Source of the DNA: Dendrolimus kikuchii
Lineage: Eukaryota; Arthropoda; Insecta; Lepidoptera; Lasiocampidae
DNA: 64,000 bases
NCBI GenBank assembly: GCA_019925095.2
Contig: CM034408.1
Location: 4,217,001-4,281,000, forward strand
Direction of reading: 5' to 3'
Shown: one piece after another, positions 56,232-64,000 of the stretch
Layout of the letters: each line of letters opens with the position of its first letter
Numbering within the stretch: the stretch's first letter is position 1
Made by a program: the position numbers and the translations under genes
The notes under the pieces: generated by a model
Database searches by the model: none
What the model saw: only the letters and a program-made list of their open reading frames with translations
What the model was told of the DNA's origin: nothing

Positions 56232-56345
56232 ACATAGATAGATAACACTTTATTGTATGTACAACAATACAAAAATGCACAAGACAATAGTTATTTGGTA
56301 AAACAAAAGGCGGTTTTATCGCTAAAACCGATCCAGGCAACCTGA
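56232..56345 (-). mobile_element. LINE stem-loop tail
   Basis: (TAGA)n then ACACTTTATTGT; GGCGGTTTTATCGC, loop, CCGATCCAGGCAACC (lacks 'CTCTT'). Confidence 0.6.
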
Positions 56346-56404
56346 CTCAAAGGGAGTTCATAAATTATCTGTACTTATTATGCACTTAATGATGAAGAAA
56401 GAAT

Positions 56405-56639
56405 ATATATATATTTTAGACAAACACACAATTGTATATCTCCAAGCTAAGCAACTTACGCTTGTGTTATGGGTAATATACAACGGATCATTCTGGGTCC
56501 GATGCCAGACACCCAGACCATAGTAAATAATAGAAAGATCGTTTCCGAAATTTACCACGCCAGGAATCGAACCCGGAGCCTCTGCGTTCCAGCGAGATCG
56601 ACCGGTTAAGACTTAGCCCGCTCAACCACAGAGGCCGTT
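56405..56639 (-). mobile_element. tRNA-derived SINE, copy 4
   Basis: Minus-strand head ACGGCCTCTGTGGTTGAGCG; B box in GGTTCGATTCC (56570 region); body CCCAGACCATAGTAAATAAT. Confidence 0.75.
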
Positions 56640-56792
56640 AATATGTACATGGACAGCAGATTACAGTCTAAGGTATGCCTACTATCACTGTTTACCATAG
56701 TAAACTATCTAACATTATGTTTCCTAAGTGAATTTTTGAACATGACAAAGATTTTAGCTGTTCTGAATATTTAGATGTGTGTAATTTATTTA

Positions 56793-57361
56793 GGTAAACT
56801 GCGTTAGGTAAACTTCTAGGCGCTAAGAACCTCAGCCAGAAGGCCCAGCTCGCCATACACAACGCGGTGCTGGTACCTACGCTCACGTATGGATGCGAGA
56901 GTTGGGTATGGAAGAGAGAGCATGAAAGTAGAGTAAACGCGGTCGAGATGCGAGCACTGCGCAAAATCTGCGGAGTGACGCTCGCGGACCGCGTTCGTAA
57001 TACCGAAGTAAGAAAGAGAGTTGGTCTGAAAGAGAGTGTCGGGGTGAAGGTAAGGAAAGGAATGCTCCGGTGGTTCGGGCATGTGAAAAGAATGCATGAT
57101 GAAAGAATGACTAAACAGATATACAATGCAAAAGTGGATGGATGCAGAAGTCATGGAAGGCCACGACACACCTTCCATGATCAAATTGATCGTGTACTAG
57201 CAGAAGGTGATGTCAGGAGCCTTAAGAACAGACGAGCTTGCATGACAAGAGTTATGAATGTCAAAGAGGCAAGTGAGGTGTGTAAGAATAAGCCTAAATG
57301 GCACTCTGTTGTTCGTGCCTACCCCGCAAGGGAACTGGCGTGAAGTTATGTATGTATGTAT
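56793..57361 (+). mobile_element. RTE-type LINE, longest copy in the window
   Basis: 569 bp. Open to the stop at 57341-57343: LSQKAQLAIHNAVLVPTLTY, GCESWVWKREHESRVNAVEM, GMLRWFGHVKRM, GRPRHTFHDQIDRVLAEGDV, ending YPARELA. (TATG)n tail; target duplication GTAATTTATTTA (56781-56792, 57362-57373). Covers only the C-terminal domain after the RT core. Confidence 0.9.
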
Positions 57362-57373
57362 GTAATTTATTTA

Positions 57374-58225
57374 ATACGTTACTTTTATGTCTGCATTTAT
57401 AAATAAATAAATTACTTTAAGAGTATAATTAGAATACAATACAATTAAAATAATATTTTGAAAAATTTCACGATTATCGATTGCGTAGTTAAGGCGTGAA
57501 GGATACTATTATTTCTATAGAAGATATATGGACTTTGACAAACTATAGAGTTCAAGTAGATATTGGTCGAAGGACCAAAAGTCAAAAGGGTCACTATAAA
57601 ACAAGTAAAAGTGTTTGTAGGGCATTTGACAATACGTAAAGGATACCAACGACAAATGATGTATTACGAGATAGGATCGATATATTTGGTATAAATCACT
57701 CGCCTAAAGTAATTTATGCGTGGCTGACCGTTGTGGCTTATCAATAAGTCACTTAAGTTTGGCTGGTCATAACTCTTTTGGGGCCAAGAACAGGAGTAAA
57801 TAAAATCAAGCTTGTTGTCCCGAAGGGGTAAGTGTATTTGGGTAAAGATACATAAGCTTTTAATAATATGCTATAGACGTAATACTCTAAATGACTGAAA
57901 GAAGGTGAAAAGGAAGAGATTTGTAACAGGATATCACATTAATGATTACTATTGTTATCAACGAGGCACTTGAATCTGTTAAAATAAGGTCGGTAACTTG
58001 GCACTGGTACCTCAGATAAATATTTTTTGACACCACGTTTTTCTCGTGTATTATTTTGTCCCGTCATGTCTGTCGTCAATCGTGTACCATTAAACTTATT
58101 AAATGCCTTTATATATTTCATAGTGCTCATTATTTGCAATTCACACATTCACCACTGCCGATCCCGAATTGCTACAGAATCGATCAAGATACAGGACTTA
58201 AAAAATGTAGTTGCGGAGAACCTGA
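57374..58225. other. Non-coding, nothing recognised
   Basis: AT-rich; no element edge seen. Confidence 0.4.
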
Positions 58226-58229
58226 CTCG

Positions 58230-58700
58230 TCGTCGTCAGCCATTCGCAGTCCATTGCTGGACGTAGGCTTCCCCAAGTCGGCGCTACTCATGCCTGTCCT
58301 CTGACTTCCTCATCCAGCTCCTACCGGCGACCTTGCGCAGGTCGTCGGTACATTGGGCTGCAGGGCGCCTGACATTACGTTTACCGAGACGCAGTCTCCA
58401 TTCTAGGACTTATCTGCTCCATCGGCCATCAGTCTTGCGGCAGACGTGACCGGCCCACTGCCACTTCAACTTGCTAATTTTGCGAGCTATGCCGGTCACT
58501 TTGCTTCTCTAACGGATGTACTCATTTCTAATTTTATCCATAAGAGAAACACTCAAAATAGGTCGCTCAATAGCCCGTTGAGCGACTTGGAACTTGTGGA
58601 CCAATCCTGCCGTCAGTGTCCATGTCTCGACCCCTTAGGTCAGGACGGGGAGAACGCATTGTTCAAAGCCTTGTCTTCAAGCATTGCAGGATGGTGAACC
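58230..58700 (-). mobile_element. RTE-like LINE C-terminal fragment, heavily mutated
   Basis: Minus strand carries the nucleotide blocks of 27775-28240 in order (TGGCAGTGGGCCGGTCACGT, GATGGAGCAGATAAGTCC) but with several stops and frameshifts. Confidence 0.65.
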
Positions 58701-59305
58701 TGACTCACTTTAAGGATATTGTTATCTTATATTATTAATTATTACCGTAAAAGAACAACAACAAATTTACTATATGTAGTAATTTTTATATTCAAATATT
58801 TATCATAATATATGTGACGATATTACAAAATACATATTCTATAACCGTTCTCGACAATATTATTTCGATACGGTTGACATTAACCCGATATGTCCATGAA
58901 CTTGGCCGATTGAGCGGATTAATCACTGCCGTGGCCTTATTCCGCTTGCTCGACGCCAGGCCGCTCCTATGCAGATCACGATTTAATGGCCACGATTTTA
59001 CTATAAAAGCTTCACATTATTTATAGGCCCTATTTAATAAAGATACTTAAATTATGTATTAATTATCGCAGGGAAAAGGTGTTGCGGTTATGAACCGAAT
59101 AGTTAAGTTATTCTTATATACATATATAATGGACCATATTCAGTGATAGAAGATGTAGGGAGTCAATGTAAGAATTTATATAAATGGAAAAAGTGACATT
59201 ATACAGAAAAATAGATCAAAACCTTATACCGATATAACCTAAAATTTAATTTTAATACAGTAGTAATAGTACCTAAATAGTTTTGAGGGAGAAAAATTAT
59301 TTTGA
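58701..59305. other. Non-coding, nothing recognised
   Basis: AT-rich apart from a balanced patch 58900-58995. Confidence 0.35.
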
Positions 59306-59308
59306 TAT

Positions 59309-60106
59309 TGTTACATGCCGACAAAAGTGAATGCACACCTGCCTGCCATATAGCACAGTTTATTACCTGCCCGCATTCGAACTTCTTTTGTTTACTTATT
59401 TATTGGCATACGGCACATTGTCCTATTGTACTCGTTTATGGCCGTTTGCAGACATAATTAAACAGGTGTGCGGATTACCATTCCTAGAAAATAAAGTCGA
59501 ATATACGGGCGGGCACACTCATATTTGTGAAGTATAAAACGACGGCAGGATGGTGAGAGGTGGCAGTCAAGCGACGATTACGATACGGGCAAGACATGTG
59601 TTTTATATCCGTGCAGGAACGGAGAAAGAATACAATTTCCTGCGGCCCGGCGGCCTGTCGTAAGAGGCGACTAAACAACCCACAGCCAGGTGGTAGAGTA
59701 TTTGCTCGACTGGATGGCGACCACCCCTGGTCTAGAGTATGCCGTCATAACAACCTTGTGTTGTGTTCCGGCATTAATGACCAGGTTCCAGTCTCCTTTA
59801 AGAGAGCAGCAGCGCATTTGTAGCACCTTTGGTGTTGCAAATGTCCATAGGCGATGGTAACCGCTTTCCACCAAGTGGGCCGTCTGCCTGTCTGCTGAAC
59901 TCCTGCAATAAAAAAATAAAAAAAAATGTGTACATTCGATAGATATAGCTATATAGTGACGGACTTTGCGCGTATTATTGAATCGTGCAGTTTGTACTGG
60001 TCGTGTCCAGTTATATTTGTACCTATGTTATACGTGTTTGTATAGTTCTAATAAATTCTATAGTAATTCCAACGGCATTTTAATTCGAGTCCTGCAACTC
60101 GTAACA
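59309..60106 (+). mobile_element. Solo LTR (BEL/Pao-like), split by family A
   Basis: Starts TGTTACATGCCGAC and ends CTGCAACTCGTAACA, the TGTTAC...GTAACA ends seen in BEL/Pao LTRs. TATAAA at about 59535, AATAAA at 60050-60055. Without the insert it is collinear with 22287-22795. No convincing 5-bp target duplication. Confidence 0.65.
59602..59925 (+). mobile_element. Family A retroposon inside the solo LTR
   Basis: Flanked by ATGTGT (59596-59601, 59926-59931); the other LTR copy reads straight through TTGTGTACATTCG, so it is the empty site. Full-length with A-rich tail. Confidence 0.85.
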
Positions 60107-60446
60107 ATAGAGTAAAATAATGAAAAGAAACGTTCAGAAATCCGACATTAATGAAATAGCGGATGAATTCTAAAAGCTCTCTCTAAGCTCGTATAAAAGT
60201 GGATACCGCTGTAACCTTGTTTTGGAATATTCCTGTTCCATAAATCAATCGGTTCCCAAACTGCATCGCATACTATTCAAGTCGCCATTCATCTAACAAA
60301 GGTATTTCGTTGTGAGACGCCGTTGATTCTGTACCGATTATTGTCAAGGCCGGCTGTCGTCTCTTGTGCTTCTGTTTTGACGTCCATTGTTAGTATTTGG
60401 AATTTGTTTTGGCTGTTGGTTCAAGGTGAAGAACGTTAACAGCTCT
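60107..60446 (+). promoter_or_regulatory. TATA-box candidate in unassigned sequence
   Basis: CTCGTATAAAAGTGG (60190-60204) is a good TATA context in a stretch of moderate GC; a donor-like CAAG|GTGAAG lies at about 60424. No ORF of note, so only a candidate 5' exon. Confidence 0.25.
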
Positions 60447-60566
60447 TTTCTATATCTTACCGAACGTTCATTTGCTTTACTATCGGTTAAAATTTGACAT
60501 AAGCTCCATATACGTCACAATTCGACCGATGTTATGCCAAGTGATTAAATAATAAGATATAGGAAC
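60447..60566. mobile_element. Small palindromic MITE
   Basis: TTTTCTATATCTTACCGAAC at the left; AATAAGATATAGGAACC at the right. About 120 bp. Confidence 0.55.
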
Positions 60567-60591
60567 CGGGTATAAATCAATTTATATCCAT

Positions 60592-60805
60592 ACTAGCTGA
60601 TCATTTCGCTGGGGGTCATTAAAAAATACCCAAGCACGCTTGCACACACGCACGCAAATCAAGTTTATAGCCTATGACACCCAGGAATAATGTAGCTTTT
60701 TACTGGTGAAAGAATTTTCAGAATCGTTTCAGTAATTCAAGAGATTAATTACTACATACACACAAACAAACTCACAAACTTCACCTCTCTATAATATTAA
60801 TACCT
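60592..60805 (+). mobile_element. ACTAGC-superfamily repeat
   Basis: ACTAGCTGATCATTTCGCTG start; ATAGCCTATGACACCC; ends CTCTATAATATTAAT. Tail-to-tail with the next copy. Confidence 0.6.
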
Positions 60806-60811
60806 TATACT

Positions 60812-61000
60812 AATATATAAAGCTGAAGAGTTTGTTTGTTTGAACGCGCTAATCTCAGGAACTACTTGTCTGATTTGAAAAATAATTTCAGTGTTAGATA
60901 GCCCATATATCGAGGAAGGGTATAGGCTATATATCATCACGCTAAGACCAATAGGAGCGGAGCACCAATGAAGAATGTTTCAAAATCGGAGTAAAATAAC
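60812..61000 (-). mobile_element. ACTAGC-superfamily repeat (GGAGCGGAGCACC type)
   Basis: TAATATATAAAGCTGAAGAG, ACGCGCTAATCTCAGGAACT, ACCAATAGGAGCGGAGCACC; matches 36212-36430 in reverse. Confidence 0.6.
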
Positions 61001-61209
61001 AGAATTACTTCCGCATTTATAATGCGAAAGTATTTCTGTTACCTTTTCACCATTAAATTTTGACGAAGATAGGTTATTTCCTGGGGAAAGGAAATAATAG
61101 GCTACGTTTTGTCTCAGATAAATGATTTAATTAATAAAAAAAAATTAAAGCTAGTTGTATTTATTATTTAAATATTCTGAAAAGGAAAATGATGAATATA
61201 TTAATATGA

Positions 61210-61375
61210 ACTAGCGGGTCGGGCAGTCGTTGTCTTGCTCTGAAAAAAAGAAAATCTAAAACCCGACTTCAGCGCCACCTACCGGATTCAATTGTGAATC
61301 TAATTCTAAACCATACCGGGATCCACTCAAACACGCACAAAAAACATTTAATTCGATGAAGCCGTTTTTAAGTTT
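61210..61375 (-). mobile_element. 'GGCGCCACCTA' repeat copy
   Basis: CTAGCGGGTCGGGCAGTCGT start, CAGCGCCACCTACCGGATTC. Confidence 0.5.
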
Positions 61376-61379
61376 TACC

Positions 61380-61725
61380 GAGACTAATGACAACAATTGA
61401 TTTTTATACACATATATGTACAAATAAAACGAGTATGTAATGTAAAAGATATTATTAACCGGTGGTAACGAGATCTCGCAACTAGCTGTTGCATGTGCCC
61501 TGCGTTTTAAAAGCGTCTTGTTTCTCGGTTTCTTTACGAATATTTTTCTTTAAAAGGACATAATTATGTTGTGCTCTATACTCAATTGATCTGTCAACGT
61601 TGTTGTACGTAGTTCGTTTATCAAAGTAGTAGGTAAGTAAATAATATTAAAAACAAGTTTGATTGTTGCATTGTAGGTCTTCCAATATAAGTTCTCGGGT
61701 GCCCTATTAAATCGTGTCTTGAAGA
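61380..61725. other. Non-coding, nothing recognised
   Basis: AT-rich. Confidence 0.3.
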
Positions 61726-61728
61726 GAG

Positions 61729-62603
61729 TTAGGGTTACCAGACGTCAAAATTTATCTTGCATATCAGGATTGTTAAGCAGTGGTCAGAGTTCCGACCGTA
61801 CTTTAAAAATATCAATATTTATCAGTAGTGTACGGGTTTGGTTTGTTTTATGTTATTTATTTTCAAGAACTTTTCTTTTGTAAGAAATAATAACAATATC
61901 TGTTCTTAACTATTGCACAGGCTCGATCGGAACTTTACTGAGCTGGGGGAATATTGTAGAATATAAGGTGACAGATTTCACCCTTAGTGAACCAACTATA
62001 TTCATACCTTGCCATCATTACGTGGTAATTTTAACACATTCGACTACGAAACCATGCTACCCAGCTAGACTGACGACTTTTTTATTGAACAAGAAAAGAA
62101 TAAACTTAACGAATGACAAAAGCATATTAGCTGTTTTTATTTTATTTAGTTATTTAAATATATATATTTCTTAAGTATCAACTAGCCTTCATTTTGATAA
62201 TTATCATTTCACAAAAACAAAACCGACTAAAAAAGCAAAAAGTTTTTTTACAACATCTTGTAGTCTGTGAATTTTTCAATGTTGTTGTTGTTTTTTTATG
62301 TTTTTTGTTCGAAGTCAGTTTTGTTTTTGTAAAGAAAAATATTTTCTTCTTTTTAGTTTGAATAGTTTTATAAATAATATTTTAAGCTCCTGTAGGAATT
62401 ATACTACTGACACGCGTATATAAGTTTTGGCCACTTCAGGAGTATACATTTTCGAATAAAGAAAAAAAAAATGCAAATCGGTACACACTTGACGGAGAAA
62501 CCGCGTAACAAACATACAAAAAACCTCCTCCTTTTGGAAGTCGGTTAAAATTAAAATCGTGATTTTTGTCAAAATTTCCAAATATATCTGGTAACCCTAA
62601 TCG
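61729..62603. mobile_element. TIR element 'TTAGGGTTACCAGA', non-coding, with internal foldback
   Basis: Exact 14-bp terminal inverted repeats at both ends (TTAGGGTTACCAGA / TCTGGTAACCCTAA). Inside, 62215-62340 folds back (ACAAAAACAAAACCGACT against its complement), and CCTCCTCCTTTTGGAAGTCG at 62524-62543 marks the lepidopteran 'CCGACTTC' repeat. No clear target duplication. Confidence 0.5.
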
Positions 62604-62940
62604 AGAGTGAAACAATGCGGCCATGCGATGCGGCCGCGGCGGTCACGAACCCATCCCTCATGTCACAGTCAAGACCTCCGTGTTTCTATAAGACAATGCA
62701 CCCACTGACGGTGCATACAGTAACCGATGGTGGTGTATGCCGACTCGTTGCTTTGATTGAGGTTCGATTTTGATGGCAATTAATGTTATTCATTTCATAA
62801 AAATCTAAAACTTTGGTTAAATTTGAAAGTTCCGAGAAAGAAAGAAGTATCATTACTCCTGACTAGGTGTCTTATTTGTAGATCGCTACTTTCATCTCCT
62901 GATACATACTTTATATTGATATATCCATGTGACAGACTTT
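62604..62940. other. Unassigned, partly GC-rich
   Basis: GCGGCCATGCGATGCGGCCG at 62619-62638 is locally repetitive; otherwise nothing recognised. Confidence 0.3.
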
Positions 62941-62989
62941 TATTCGTGCAGGAACAGAAAAAGAACACTATTTCCTGCGGCCGGGCGAC
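62941..62989 (+). mobile_element. Family A, 5' 48 bases, split by an R1-type LINE
   Basis: TTCGTGCAGGAACAGAAAAA to CCGGGCGAC, where other copies continue; here the LINE poly(T) begins. Confidence 0.7.
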
Positions 62990-64000
62990 TTTTTTTTTTT
63001 CAGGCGGGGGAAATGCTATTTACGCACAATACCTGGTCCTTTGCAAGGGATTAGACCATAGTTGATCATGGAGACATTCCCAGAAGGGGCAATCCAAGCA
63101 ATAATCAACCGGCTTGTGTGGAGACTCGAGCCCAAAATGGCTAATACCCACTAAAACCACCCTCCTCCGATGCCGCGCGCTTATGGCAGGAAAGGCATGA
63201 GACTTAGAACGCAGTTACGCCCACGCCGATCCTAGCGCAATAAGTGCCTGAGAAAGCCCCTGGAAGAGCTAACTCACTTCGACGACAGGGGTGAAGACTC
63301 CTCTGCTCCCTTGATGCATGAGGGCCCCTGAAGCGGTATTATCCTAGGGAGGGAAGTCGTGCGCGTATCTGCGCCTCCGAGCTCCCGGCTGACGCCGGCG
63401 CCCATGTGGAGGCGCGTCAATACGTGCACTTACCCTTCTCTCCCTTTCTCGATCTGCGGCTTCCTTTTGAGACATTACATACATACATACATACATAACT
63501 TCACGCCAGTTCCCTTGCGGGGTAGGCACGAACAACAGAGTGCCATTTAGGCTTATTCTTACACACCTCACTTGCCTCTTTGACATTCATAACTCTTGTC
63601 ATGCAAGCTCGTCTGTTCTTAAGGCTCCTGACATCACCTTCTGCTAGTACACGATCAATATGATCATGGAAGGTGTGTCGTGGCCTTCCACGACTTCTGC
63701 ATCCATCCACTTTTGCATTGTATATCTGTTTAGTCATTCTTTCATCATGCATTCTTACCACATGCCCGAACCACCGGAGCATTCCTTTCCTTACCTTCAC
63801 CCTGACACTCTCTTTCTTACTTCGGTATTACGAAGTAAGAGACATTACAGTATCGCAGAAATCGACCGCCGTGAGAATGCCGGCTGCAGGGTTTTCCAAC
63901 TCTATCGACCAAGAGTCGATCATGGAGGCGGTTTACAACGGCTAACGCAGCAGGGTTTAGGCAACCTTTTTGGTTATTCGGAGTCAACGTTTGATAAAGG
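62990..64000 (-). mobile_element. R1-clade LINE 3' end, itself split by RTE, running off the window
   Basis: T11 run (62990-63000) is the tail; 3' UTR to about 63340; the C-terminal frame reads EAADRERERRVSARIDAPPH and ends RRYAHDFPP, parallel to the Arg-rich end of the 23.3-24.9 kb copy. Beyond the RTE insertion the same frame resumes (AVDFCDTVMSQK), with an upstream frameshift. Confidence 0.7.
63480..63838 (-). mobile_element. RTE-type LINE inserted in the R1-type LINE
   Basis: Minus frame GMLRWFGHVVRMHDE, GRPRHTFHDHIDRVLAEGDV; (CATA)n tail at left. Target duplication GAGACATTACA (63469-63479, 63839-63849). A short internal deletion removes the 'VGLKESVGV' region at its 5' side. Confidence 0.9.

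Noticed and set aside
3001..62989. CRISPR-like array
   Set aside because: Copies are kilobases apart, ~300 bp long, in both orientations, A-tailed: a dispersed retroposon.

Overview
Eukaryotic, AT-rich, repeat-dense DNA that looks like a moth or butterfly (Lepidoptera) chromosome. Reasons: genes split by GT-AG introns; BED and THAP zinc-finger genes; decayed non-LTR retrotransposon tails, tRNA-derived SINEs, hAT and mariner remnants and solo LTRs; and repeat tails of the 'GGCGGCCTTATCGC...' and 'CCGACTTC...' kinds that I associate with lepidopteran genomes. There are no operons, no CRISPR array, no rRNA and no functional tRNA gene that I can support. Species is not determinable here.

Genes. 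Three host loci are supported. (1) A three-exon + strand gene at 5.5-9.6 kb joins an N-terminal BED zinc finger to an acidic linker and a BESS-like C-terminal segment. (2) At 16.29 kb there is a probable first coding exon of a mitochondrial membrane protein, with a good splice donor and a CpG-rich upstream region; its later exons are not found. (3) A compact three-exon - strand gene at 40.26-41.47 kb encodes a THAP zinc-finger protein; its exons are too short to show up as long ORFs and were assembled by hand from splice signals. Nearly every other longer ORF lies in a transposable element or is a shadow of one.

Mobile DNA, left to right. 0-4.8 kb: R1-type LINE 3' end with a 14-bp target duplication, CR1/Jockey-like tails, a first copy of a ~300-bp A-tailed retroposon (called family A here), and the primer-binding-site/gag edge of a Ty3/gypsy-like element. 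5.5-9.6 kb: gene 1, with a hAT MITE just past its stop codon. 10-20 kb: a hAT element with long terminal inverted repeats, the mitochondrial exon, a deleted mariner, and a clean hAT with 8-bp TSD. 20-30 kb: dense LINE/SINE nest including a GC-rich R1-type fragment and a solo LTR. 30-39 kb: family A, RTE fragments, tRNA-SINEs. 39.2-41.7 kb: the most distinctive interval, with a CRE/YY1-like/DRE promoter-like cluster, a short MITE, two perfect adjacent hairpins, then the THAP gene running towards them. 42-64 kb: more hAT/MITE foldbacks, LINE tails, a second solo LTR split by family A, and a three-level insertion nest at the right edge.

How it works together: this is not a pathway locus. It is a gene-poor interval in which three small unrelated genes sit in a sea of transposon debris, and many insertions still show target-site duplications that let their order be read. 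Coordinates of repeat edges are by eye and good to a few bases where a TSD is quoted, otherwise to roughly 10-30 bases.
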